From the NCBI RefSeq assembly GCF_036227265.1, contig NZ_CP109446.1, positions 2,245,501-2,309,500 on the forward strand: 64,000 nucleotides of DNA, written 5' to 3'. The notes under the pieces were generated by a model. That model ran no database searches, was not told the origin of the DNA, and saw nothing but the letters and a program-made list of their open reading frames with translations. The DNA is from Streptomyces sp. NBC_01476 (GTDB lineage Bacteria > Actinomycetota > Actinomycetes > Streptomycetales > Streptomycetaceae). Below, in pieces: positions 44,964-53,026 of the stretch. A program made the translations under genes and the position numbers. Each line of letters begins with the position of its first letter. The first letter of the stretch is position 1.

Positions 44964-45152
44964 ATGACCGCGTCCCTGATTTGGCAGAAGTCCACGTACT
45001 CCCAGGAACAGGGCGAGTGCGTCGAGCTGGCCGCCGACGGGGGCGCGGTCCTGCTCCGCGAGAGCGATGATCCCTCTGTGGTCCTCACCACCACCCCGAA
45101 GTCGCTGGCCCGCTTCATCCAGGGGATCAAGGTGACCCGGCCCGCGGGCTGA
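44964..45152 (+). CDS. DUF397 domain-containing protein
   Basis: The 62-residue protein has the family hallmarks IWQKSTYSQEQGECVELA and LLRESDDPSVVL followed by LARFIQGIK. DUF397 proteins are the usual small partners of XRE/DUF5753 regulators and are thought to antagonise them, like antitoxin/anti-repressor pairs. It is in the same operon as the XRE gene. Confidence 0.92.
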   Translation: MTASLIWQKSTYSQEQGECVELAADGGAVLLRESDDPSVVLTTTPKSLARFIQGIKVTRPAG

Positions 45153-45241
45153 GCCGGGCGCCGGGCGCACCGGGTCCGGCCGCCGTCACCCCGCGGGTTA
45201 GGGTGAGGGCTCCCCCGTACCCGGAAAGGCGTTCTCCTCTC

Positions 45242-46483
45242 ATGCCCCTGCGCCGCCGCGCCGCCCTCGCCGTGACCGCGACAGCGACCGCCCTGCTCGC
45301 CCTGGCGGCGGTCCCGGCCGCCCCGGCGAACGCCGCGACCCCGCCCGCCGGGCTGTACGGCGCCACGGACCCGACGTACGACGGTGTGTGGCGGCAGGCG
45401 TACGCCCTGCTCGCGCTGCACACGGCCGGGGTGACGCCGCCGGCCGCGGCGGTGCGGTGGCTGGGCGGGCAGCAGTGCGCCGACGGCGGTTTCCCGTCCT
45501 ACCGGGCGGACACCGCCACGGCGTGCGACGCGAAGACCGAGGACACCAACGCCACCGGCATCGCCGTCCAGGCGCTCAGCGTCCTGGGCGGGCACGGGCC
45601 TGCCGTGACGAAGGCCACCGGCTGGCTGAAGTCCGTGCAGAACGCCGACGGCGGCTGGTCGTACAACCCCGGCGGCGCCTCCGACCCCGACTCCACCGCG
45701 GTGGTGATCGGCGCGCTGCAGACGGCCGGCGAGGACACGCTGCCCGCCAAGGCCGGCCGGACACCGTACGACGCGCTGCGCGGCTTCCAGTTCGGCTGCG
45801 GTGCCAAGGCCGCGGACCGCGGCTCGTACGGCTACCCCGCGGACGGCAAGCTCGCGGTGAACGCCAAGGCCACCGCGGACGCGGTCCGCGGCGCCCGGAG
45901 CGCGGGATTCGTGGTCACCGCGCCTACCCGCGACACCCCGCTGCCGGCCGCGCCCGCCTGCGGCGGTGCGAAGGACCCGTACACCTCGATGACCCCGGCC
46001 GCCGCCGCGCAGGCCGGCGCCGCCTGGCTCGCCCGGCAGCTCACGGCCGGCGGCGGCCACCTGACCGCGCCCAGCCCGGGCGCGACCAAGGCGACCCCCG
46101 ACTACGGCACCACCGCGGACGCGGTCGTCGCCCTGGCCGCCGCCGGCGAACTCACCGCCGCGCGGTCCGCCTACACCTGGCTCGCGGCGAACTCCACCGC
46201 CTGGTCGCACGGCAGCCCGGCGGCCCTCTCGCAGCTGATCCTGGCCGCGCACGCCACCGGCAACGACCCGCGGGGCACCGGCGGCACGGACTACGTACAG
46301 CAGCTCACCACCCTCGGTCCCGCCGCGGACGAACCGGCCGCGACCGCGTCCTCGGCCGCCCCGGAGGAGAAGAAGCACGACAGCTCGTCCAGTACCAGCA
46401 CCTGGCTGATCGTGGCCGTCTTCTTCATCGCCAGCGTCGGCGTCGGCTTCCTGCTGAGCGGACGCAAGCGGCGGCAGGGCTGA
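45242..46483 (+). CDS. secreted alpha/alpha-toroid protein with C-terminal membrane anchor (transcobalamin-like)
   Basis: The 413-residue protein has a signal peptide (cleavage near APANA, about residue 32). A tandem-helix domain follows with QCADGGFPSYR, VQNADGGWSYN and GSYGYPADG, QW-type repeats shared by squalene cyclases and by the vitamin B12 carriers transcobalamin and intrinsic factor. After a Ser-rich stalk it ends with a transmembrane helix (WLIVAVFFIASVGVGFLL) and Lys/Arg residues, so it is tethered outside the membrane. It is first in an operon with an ECF importer, which suggests it captures the vitamin. No catalytic motif is visible. Confidence 0.8.
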   Translation: MPLRRRAALAVTATATALLALAAVPAAPANAATPPAGLYGATDPTYDGVWRQAYALLALHTAGVTPPAAAVRWLGGQQCADGGFPSYRADTATACDAKTEDTNATGIAVQALSVLGGHGPAVTKATGWLKSVQNADGGWSYNPGGASDPDSTAVVIGALQTAGEDTLPAKAGRTPYDALRGFQFGCGAKAADRGSYGYPADGKLAVNAKATADAVRGARSAGFVVTAPTRDTPLPAAPACGGAKDPYTSMTPAAAAQAGAAWLARQLTAGGGHLTAPSPGATKATPDYGTTADAVVALAAAGELTAARSAYTWLAANSTAWSHGSPAALSQLILAAHATGNDPRGTGGTDYVQQLTTLGPAADEPAATASSAAPEEKKHDSSSSTSTWLIVAVFFIASVGVGFLLSGRKRRQG

Positions 46484-46487
46484 GCTG

Positions 46488-47180
46488 ATGCGCCGCGGTC
46501 GTAGGTGGGCCTGCGTGGCCGCAGCGGTGGCGGCCCTGCTGCTGGCAGCCGCGGCACCGGCGCAGGCCGCCGGCTACCGCTACTGGTCGTACTGGCTGCG
46601 CTCGGGCGACACCTGGACGTACGCGCAGACCGGCCCGGCGCTGCACATACCCGCCGACGGCAGCGTCGAGGGCTGGCGCTTCGCGGTGAGCCGGGACGCC
46701 GCCGCCCAGGCCGTGCAGCCGCGCGGAGCGGCCGGCTTCGCGGCGATCTGCGCGAACACCCCGGCCGCCAGGGGCACGAAGCGGGTGGCCCTGGTCATCG
46801 ACCCCGGCACCGCGGCCGACGCCCCCGGCGGCGCAACCCCGCCGGCGCCCCGCACCGCCTGCGCCCGCGTCCCGGCCGACGCCTCCTCCGCCGACGCGCT
46901 GGCCGCGGTCGCCCGCCCGCTGCGGTACGACTCGGCCGGCATCCTCTGCGCGATCTCCGGCTACCCGGTCTCCGGCTGCGGCGAGCAGGTCGCGGCATCC
47001 GGCCGGAAGTCCACCGCTCCGGCTGGGACCGGGACGAGCGGGACGAGCCCGGCAGCCGGGACAACCACCGGCACGGAGGACGGCGGCGGCCCGTCCGCCG
47101 GCCTCTACGCGGGCATCGGCGCCGTGGTGCTCCTCGCGGCGGGAGCCGGCCGGCAGACCCGCCGCCGACGCCGCTCGTGA
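46488..47180 (+). CDS. secreted membrane-tethered protein associated with the ECF importer
   Basis: The 230-residue protein has a signal peptide ending near APAQAAG, a Trp/Tyr-containing domain opening with YRYWSYWLRSGDTWTYAQTG, and a paired Cys arrangement. After a Gly/Thr stalk comes a C-terminal hydrophobic helix (GLYAGIGAVVLLAAGA) with basic residues. The same gene order with ECF genes occurs in other Streptomyces. It may be a partner of the toroid protein for ligand capture. It begins five bases after the toroid gene and overlaps the next start by 4. Confidence 0.75.
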   Translation: MRRGRRWACVAAAVAALLLAAAAPAQAAGYRYWSYWLRSGDTWTYAQTGPALHIPADGSVEGWRFAVSRDAAAQAVQPRGAAGFAAICANTPAARGTKRVALVIDPGTAADAPGGATPPAPRTACARVPADASSADALAAVARPLRYDSAGILCAISGYPVSGCGEQVAASGRKSTAPAGTGTSGTSPAAGTTTGTEDGGGPSAGLYAGIGAVVLLAAGAGRQTRRRRRS

Positions 47181-48349
47181 GCGGGGCGGAGCTGCCGGGG
47201 CGCGAGGACGCGCTGCCGGCCGGCCGGTCAGGGCGGGCCGCCCGGCTGCGCGCGCCGGCGGCGGGCCGGGCCAACGCGCTGCACGCCGGGGCCTGGTGGC
47301 TGTGGGCGCTGGGGCTCGCCACCGCCGCGTCCCGGACCAGCAACCCGCTGCTGCTCGCGCTGGTGGTGGCGGTCGCCGGTTACGTGGTGGCCGCGCGGCG
47401 CGGGGACGCACCCTGGGCCCGGTCGTACGGAGCCTTTCTGCGGCTGGGGCTGGCCGTTCTGGTGATCCGGCTGGTGTTCGCCGTGGTGCTGGGCTCACCG
47501 GTACCGGGCACGCATGTGCTGGTGCGGTTGCCGGAAGTACCGCTCCCCGGCTGGGCGCAGGGGGTACGGATCGGCGGGCGGGTCACCGCGGAGGGCGTGG
47601 TCTTCGCGCTGCGGGACGGCATGAAGCTGGCCGCGCTGCTGGTGTGCGTGGGCGCGGCGAACGCGCTGGCCAATCCGGCGCGGCTGCTCAAGTCGCTGCC
47701 GGGCGCGCTCTACGAGGCCGGGGTGGCGGTGGTGGTCGCCATGACCTTCGCCCCGCACCTGGTCGCGGACGTGTCCCGGCTGCGGGCGGCCCGGCGGCTG
47801 CGCGGCCGGGAGGACCGCGGGATACGGGCACTGCTGCAGGTCGGACTGCCGGTGCTGGAAGGCGCGCTGGAGCGGTCGGTGGCACTGGCGGCGGCGATGG
47901 ACGCGCGCGGCTACGGGCGGACCGCCGCGGTCCCGCCCGGGGTGCGCCGGACCACCGCCGCGCTCACCCTCGGCGGCCTGCTCGGGGTGTGCGCGGGCAC
48001 CTACGGACTGCTGACCGCGGACGGCACCCGGTACGGCCTGCCGCTGCTGGCGGCCGGGCTGGCCGCCGCGACGGCCGGACTGCGCCTCGGCGGGCGGCGT
48101 TCGGTACGGACCCGCTACCGCCCCGACCGGTGGGGTCCCCGGGCGTGGCTGGTCGCCGGGTCGGGGGTGGCGGTCGCAGCGCTGATGATCACGGCCGGCG
48201 GGTACGACGCGGCGGCCCTCGACCCGCCCGCCTTTCCGCTGGCGGCCCCGGCGCTGCCGCTGTGGCCCGCGCTGTCGGTGCTGCTGGGGCTGCTCCCGGC
48301 CTTCGTGGCGCCCGCGCCCGTGGTGGCGCCCCGGGGGGCATCGCGGTGA
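47177..48349 (+). CDS. ECF transporter T component (CbiQ/EcfT family)
   Basis: The 390-residue membrane protein has about eight hydrophobic segments. The cytoplasmic coupling helices of EcfT are visible as RLRAARRLRGREDRG and MDARGYGRT, the latter being the conserved A-R-G motif that contacts the ATPase. It couples ATP hydrolysis to the S component. The GTG start overlaps the preceding stop (GTGA). Confidence 0.92.
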   Translation: MSGAELPGREDALPAGRSGRAARLRAPAAGRANALHAGAWWLWALGLATAASRTSNPLLLALVVAVAGYVVAARRGDAPWARSYGAFLRLGLAVLVIRLVFAVVLGSPVPGTHVLVRLPEVPLPGWAQGVRIGGRVTAEGVVFALRDGMKLAALLVCVGAANALANPARLLKSLPGALYEAGVAVVVAMTFAPHLVADVSRLRAARRLRGREDRGIRALLQVGLPVLEGALERSVALAAAMDARGYGRTAAVPPGVRRTTAALTLGGLLGVCAGTYGLLTADGTRYGLPLLAAGLAAATAGLRLGGRRSVRTRYRPDRWGPRAWLVAGSGVAVAALMITAGGYDAAALDPPAFPLAAPALPLWPALSVLLGLLPAFVAPAPVVAPRGASR

Positions 48350-49959
48350 TCCGCTTCGAGAACGTCTCCGTGACCTACGACGGCGCCGCGGCCCCCACCC
48401 TGAGCGGCATCGAACTGACCGTGCCCGAGGGTGAGTTGTGCCTGGTCGTCGGCCCCTCGGGGGCCGGCAAGTCGACCCTGCTCGGCGCGGTCGGCGGTCT
48501 CGTGCCGCACTTCACCGGCGGGCTGCTCACCGGGCGCGTCACCGTCGCGGGGCGCGACACCCGTACCCACAAACCGCGGGAACTCGCCGACGTGGTCGGC
48601 ACGGTGGGCCAGGACCCGCTCTCGCACTTCGTCACCGACACCGTCGAGGACGAACTCGCCTACGGCATGGAGTCGTTGGGCGTCCCGCCGGAGACGATGC
48701 GGCGCCGCGTCGAGGAGACCCTCGACCTGCTCGGGCTCGCCGCACTCCGCGACCGCCCCATCGCTACGCTCTCCGGCGGGCAGCAGCAGCGGGTGGCGAT
48801 CGGTTCCGTCCTCACCGTCCACCCGCGGGTGCTGGTCCTCGACGAACCCACCTCCGCGCTCGACCCGGCCGCCGCGGAAGAGGTGCTCGCCGTTCTCCAG
48901 CGGCTCGTGCACGACCTCGGCACCACCGTCCTGCTGGCCGAGCACCGCCTGGAGCGGGTGGTGCAGTACGCCGACCAGGTCGTCCTGCTGCCCGCCCCCG
49001 GTGGGCCGGCGGTGACCGGCGCTCCGGCCGACGTCATGGCGGTCTCCCCGGTCCATCCGCCGGTGGTCGCCCTCGGCCGGCTGGCCGGCTGGTCGCCGCT
49101 GCCGCTGTCGGTCCGCGACGCCCGCCGCCGGGCCGGCGCACTGCGCGACCGGCTGGCGGACCTGGCGGCGCCGCGGCCTGGACCGGCGGGCACCGGCGAA
49201 CCCCTGGTGCGGGTGGAGCGGCTGGCCGTGCGGCGGGGCCGGGTGGAGGCGCTGCGCGGGGTGGACCTGACGGTACGGGCCGGTGAGACCGTCGCGCTGA
49301 TGGGCCGCAACGGGGCCGGCAAGTCGACGCTGCTGGCCTCGCTGGTCGGCCTGCACACGCCCGCCTCGGGTGCGGTCACCGTCGGCGGCGCGGTGCCCCA
49401 CCGCACCCGTCCCGCGGAACTGGTGCGCCGGGTCGGGCTCGTACCGCAGGAGCCGCGGGACCTGCTCTACGCCGAGACGGTCGCCGCGGAGTGCGCCGCC
49501 GCGGACCGTGACGCGGGCGCGGCACCGGGCACGTGCCGGGCACTGCTCGGCGAACTCCTGCCCGGGGTACGGGAGGACGCGCATCCGCGTGACCTCTCCG
49601 AAGGGCAGCGGCTCACCCTCGCGCTGGCGATCGTGCTCGCCGCGAGGCCGCCGGTCCTGCTGCTGGACGAGCCGACCCGCGGCCTGGACTACGCGGCCAA
49701 GTCCCGCCTCGCCGCGCACCTGCGGAGCCTGGCCGCCGACGGCCACGCGATCGTCCTGGCAACCCACGACGTCGAACTCGCCGCCGAACTCGCCCACCGC
49801 GTCGTCATCCTGGCCGACGGCGAGGTCGTCGCCGACGGCCCCACCCCTGAAGTCGTCCTCTCCTCCCCCTCCTTCGCCCCCCAGGTCGCCAAGATCCTCG
49901 CCCCCTCCCCCTGGCTCACCTCCACCCAGGTCGCCCACGCCCTGGACCCCACGTCATGA
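48346..49959 (+). CDS. ECF transporter ATPase, fused A/A' subunits
   Basis: This 537-residue protein is two ABC ATPases in tandem. The first has GPSGAGKST, LSGGQQQRVAIG and VLVLDEPTSALD; the second has GRNGAGKST, LSEGQRLTLALA and VLLLDEPTRGLD. Both are complete, so the pair works as an internal heterodimer. The second signature has Glu in place of Gly (LSEGQ), a common asymmetry in EcfA'. GTGA overlap with the T component and ATGA overlap with the S component confirm one operon. Confidence 0.95.
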   Translation: MIRFENVSVTYDGAAAPTLSGIELTVPEGELCLVVGPSGAGKSTLLGAVGGLVPHFTGGLLTGRVTVAGRDTRTHKPRELADVVGTVGQDPLSHFVTDTVEDELAYGMESLGVPPETMRRRVEETLDLLGLAALRDRPIATLSGGQQQRVAIGSVLTVHPRVLVLDEPTSALDPAAAEEVLAVLQRLVHDLGTTVLLAEHRLERVVQYADQVVLLPAPGGPAVTGAPADVMAVSPVHPPVVALGRLAGWSPLPLSVRDARRRAGALRDRLADLAAPRPGPAGTGEPLVRVERLAVRRGRVEALRGVDLTVRAGETVALMGRNGAGKSTLLASLVGLHTPASGAVTVGGAVPHRTRPAELVRRVGLVPQEPRDLLYAETVAAECAAADRDAGAAPGTCRALLGELLPGVREDAHPRDLSEGQRLTLALAIVLAARPPVLLLDEPTRGLDYAAKSRLAAHLRSLAADGHAIVLATHDVELAAELAHRVVILADGEVVADGPTPEVVLSSPSFAPQVAKILAPSPWLTSTQVAHALDPTS

Positions 49960-50996
49960 CCCCCAGGGACAACCGGCAACCTCCCCCGCCGCCGGGGCCC
50001 GGCGGCGTCCCTCCGGCAGACGGGAACGCAGGAACACCGCCCCCGGAAAACGTCGGCCCTCCGGCGGACGGGAACACCGGCCCGCAACCCGTCGCCCTCG
50101 CGAGCTTTCCGGCCGGCAAGAACGCCGAAGTACCGGCCGACGGGAACGCCGGCCCTCCGGCGGACCGGACCGCCGGAACACGGCCGGCAGGGGCGGTCGT
50201 GCGGTTGGGGGTCAGGTCGGTCACCGCGCTGGTGATCGTCTCGGCGATCGGGGTGGCCGCCTTCGGGTGGCCGCTGCTCGCCGCGCACGGTTCGTCCGTG
50301 GCCGCGCACAGCACCGACGCGCCCTGGTTGTTCGCCGCGCTGCTGCCGCTGCTCGTGGGCGTGGTGATCGCGACCGTCGCGGACACCGGGATGGACGCGA
50401 AGGCCATCGCGATGCTCGGCATGCTGGCCGCCGCGGGCGCCGCGCTGCGACCGCTCGGCGCCGGCACCGCCGGGATCGAGCCGATGTTCTTCCTGATGGT
50501 GCTCTCCGGCCGGGTGCTCGGCCCCGGCTTCGGCTTCACGCTGGGCTCGCTGACGATGTTCGCCTCCGCGCTGCTGACCGGCGGGGTCGGTCCGTGGATG
50601 CCGTTCCAGATGCTGGCGATGGGGTGGGTCACGATGGGCGCGGGCCTGCTGCCCCGGCCCGACCGGCTGCGCGGCCGGGGCGAACTCGCCCTGCTCGCCT
50701 GCTACGGCGCGGTCGCCGCCCTCGCGTACGGCACCGTGATGAACCTCCAGGGCTGGCCCTACATCGCCGGCCTCGCCTCCGACATCGCCTACGACCCGCA
50801 CGCCCCGCTGGCCACCAACCTCGCCCGGTTCGCCGCCTACTGCCTCACCACGTCCCTCGGCTGGGACCTGCCGCGCGCCGCACTCACCGCGGTGCTCTCC
50901 TTCACCCTCGGGCCGCCGATCCTGCGCGCCCTGCGCCGGGCCACCCGCCGCGCGGCGTTCGGCGCCGCGGTCGTCTTCGGTGAACCGCGCGACTGA
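49956..50996 (+). CDS. ECF transporter S component (substrate-binding membrane protein)
   Basis: The 346-residue protein has a disordered Pro/Gly-rich N-terminus of about 80 residues, then a six-helix membrane domain. Helices contain VTALVIVSAIGVAAFGWP, the small-residue AxxxA coupling pattern in helix 1, and a long GPGFGFTLGSLTMFASALLTGGVGPWMPFQ, typical of S components with loops lining the binding site. The ligand is not determined from sequence, but the linked transcobalamin-like protein makes a cobalamin-type substrate plausible. Confidence 0.88.
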   Translation: MTPRDNRQPPPPPGPGGVPPADGNAGTPPPENVGPPADGNTGPQPVALASFPAGKNAEVPADGNAGPPADRTAGTRPAGAVVRLGVRSVTALVIVSAIGVAAFGWPLLAAHGSSVAAHSTDAPWLFAALLPLLVGVVIATVADTGMDAKAIAMLGMLAAAGAALRPLGAGTAGIEPMFFLMVLSGRVLGPGFGFTLGSLTMFASALLTGGVGPWMPFQMLAMGWVTMGAGLLPRPDRLRGRGELALLACYGAVAALAYGTVMNLQGWPYIAGLASDIAYDPHAPLATNLARFAAYCLTTSLGWDLPRAALTAVLSFTLGPPILRALRRATRRAAFGAAVVFGEPRD

Positions 50997-51006
50997 CACG
51001 CGGCGC

Positions 51007-51035
51007 GGCCCGCAGGCGTGTACTGCCTGCGGGCC
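51007..51035. terminator. bidirectional hairpin between ECF operon and convergent gene
   Basis: GGCCCGCAGGC (51007-51017) and GCCTGCGGGCC (51025-51035) form an 11-bp perfect stem with a 7-base loop, just after the ECF operon stop and ahead of the convergent gene's end. Confidence 0.8.
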
Positions 51036-51055
51036 GGGGGTTGTTCCTGCCGTGG

Positions 51056-51916
51056 TCAGCCGACGTTCAGCAGCTCACGGGTCATGTCGCGGTAACGGGT
51101 GAGCGCGACGCGCAGCTCCTCCGTACCGGTCTTGTCGCCGTTGTCACCGTGCCAGCTGCCGCGCAGCGTGTCGCGCCGCTCCTCGACCATCCGGGTCAGC
51201 CGGCGGACCGCCTCGTCCAGGACCGCGTCGGCCTCGCGCACGGCTCGCCGCGGGTCGTCGACGAAGCCGCCGAGGGCGCGCTCCATACGGCTGTTGAGCT
51301 GGTCGATGTCCTCGGTGGTGCGGGTCGCGGTGCCACGGGCCTGGGCCGTGCGGGAGTCGGAACCCATGGTGGACGCGGCCGTCGGGGTGCCTCGCCCGGC
51401 GGTCGGCGGGGTGGCCGGCGGCTGCGCCGCGGCGGTGTCCTCCCGGTCCCGGTCCCGGTCCCGGTCGCGCCGCTCCCGCTTGGCGTCGGCGTCCGTGCCG
51501 GTGTCAGTGCCTTCGGCGCCGGCCGGGCGCTTCATGCCGGTGCCGGTGCCGGTGCCGGTCCCGATGTCAGTCCCGGTGCCGGAGCCGGAGTCCGTACCGG
51601 CCGGAGTCCCGTTGTCCGTCCCTGCGGTACGGGTCCCCGCGCCGGAGTCGCTGCCTGCCGGGGTCCGGGCGCCGGTGCCCGTGCCACTGCCACTGCCACG
51701 GCTGGTACCGGTGCCGGTCGTACGGCCGGCCCCGGACGGCGGCGGGGTGGTGACGGCGGGGCGCTGCGGCTCCGCGGTCCTCGCGCCGGCCGGCGCGCTG
51801 CGCTGTTCGTCGGTGCCGCCGTCGGTGGTCGGCGTGACGGCGGGCGCCGCCTGCTCGTCGGTGGCCGGGTCGCGGCTGTCGGCGCGGTCCTCGCTACGGG
51901 TGCGGTTGACGTTCAT
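51056..51916 (-). CDS. low-complexity protein with C-terminal helical domain (paralogue of neighbour)
   Basis: The protein has 286 residues. The first 195 are disordered, rich in Gly, Thr, Ser and Arg/Asp, with runs such as GTGTGTGTG. The C-terminal 80 residues form a helical domain with ALGGFVDDPRRAVREAD and later SWHGDNGDKTGTEELRVAL. The FVDDPxxAVxEAD segment is shared with the next gene upstream (FVDEPDRALSEAD), so the two are paralogous. No membrane helix is present here. GGAG precedes the ATG. Function unknown. Confidence 0.75.
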   Translation of the reverse strand: MNVNRTRSEDRADSRDPATDEQAAPAVTPTTDGGTDEQRSAPAGARTAEPQRPAVTTPPPSGAGRTTGTGTSRGSGSGTGTGARTPAGSDSGAGTRTAGTDNGTPAGTDSGSGTGTDIGTGTGTGTGMKRPAGAEGTDTGTDADAKRERRDRDRDRDREDTAAAQPPATPPTAGRGTPTAASTMGSDSRTAQARGTATRTTEDIDQLNSRMERALGGFVDDPRRAVREADAVLDEAVRRLTRMVEERRDTLRGSWHGDNGDKTGTEELRVALTRYRDMTRELLNVG

Positions 51917-52005
51917 CGTCTTCGTCTCCTCGGATACAACATGCTCGTCACGTGCATGCGGCCGTCCAGGGCCGCCCCCGGGCGGGCCGGGGGCGACGGT
52001 CGGGG

Positions 52006-52881
52006 TCAGCGGTGGTCGTCGCTGCTGTGGTCGCGCCGCGCGCTCCCGGTGAGGGAGGCGAAACGGTCCGCCAGCGGACGGTGGTGCTCACGCTCGGCAT
52101 CGGCACCGGCATCGGCACCAGCGCCGGCTTCCGCGTCACGGTCACGGTCAGCGGCTCGCGTGTCCGTGGACTCCTCGGTGGCCGGGGCCGGTTCGGCGGC
52201 CTCGTCCCGTGCGGCCGGCGGGGTCGAGGCCGGCGGTGCCGCCACCGGGGCCGGGGCGCTCGGGGCCGTGCCGGCCGGGGCCTGCGCGGGGGCGTCCGGC
52301 GTGCGCTCCTCGGTGGTGCGGGACCGCGACGTACCCGCGTCCCGCAGCATGTCGTCGAAGAGCGCCCGTGCCGCGACCAGTGCCTGCCGCATGTCCTCGG
52401 TGGCCTTCCGGCCGCCGGCGCCGGCGTGTTCGGCCAGCGCGTGGGCCTGGCGGTAGCCCTGCACCTGGTGCGGGTGGTGGACGGACAGCGCGTCGAAGTG
52501 CTCGGGCGAATCCGCGGCCGGGTAGCCGCGCTCAGTGGCGACCTCGGCGATCAGCCGATCGGCCTCGCTCAGCGCCCGGTCGGGCTCGTCCACGAAGTGC
52601 GCCTGGATCTGCGCCCAGCGCTCCCCGTACCGCTCCCGCTGCTCGGTGCTGACCTGGGCCGGCTCGAAGCCGCCGTACCGCTTGACGCGCTCACTGAGTT
52701 CCTGCCGCGTCGCCTTGTCGTCCCCGTCGTGCCGGGCGAGCGTCCGCTCGTACTCCGGACCGAAACGCCGTTTGAGTCCGGCGCCTCCCGTGCCGTTGCC
52801 GCGCATCATCGTCACCACCGCGACGATCGCGATCACCACAACTACCGCCACGATGACGGCGATTATCGCTCCTGTTGACAT
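52006..52881 (-). CDS. membrane-anchored helical protein (paralogue of neighbour)
   Basis: The 291-residue protein has an N-terminal transmembrane helix (AIIAVIVAVVVVIAIVAVV), then a globular helical domain (about 35-190) with RRFGPEYERTLARHDGD, FVDEPDRALSEADRLI and DMRQALVAARALFDDML. A disordered Ala/Pro/Glu-rich C-terminus follows. Family members are widespread in Streptomyces, often with general-stress genes, but no activity is known. GGGAGG precedes the ATG by six bases. It lies 89 bases upstream of the second paralogue on the same strand. Confidence 0.82.
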   Translation of the reverse strand: MSTGAIIAVIVAVVVVIAIVAVVTMMRGNGTGGAGLKRRFGPEYERTLARHDGDDKATRQELSERVKRYGGFEPAQVSTEQRERYGERWAQIQAHFVDEPDRALSEADRLIAEVATERGYPAADSPEHFDALSVHHPHQVQGYRQAHALAEHAGAGGRKATEDMRQALVAARALFDDMLRDAGTSRSRTTEERTPDAPAQAPAGTAPSAPAPVAAPPASTPPAARDEAAEPAPATEESTDTRAADRDRDAEAGAGADAGADAEREHHRPLADRFASLTGSARRDHSSDDHR

Positions 52882-53026
52882 GACGTGCCTCCCGTCCTCT
52901 TCTTTACGGTCGGCTGTCCGCTGCCCGGCACCCCAAACACCGGCCCGGCCCGGCGCGTGGCGGACACCCCCCGCCGTCAGGCCCGTTGCCCCGCAACGCG
53001 GTCCGGCGGAAGGCCGCTGGGCCTTC

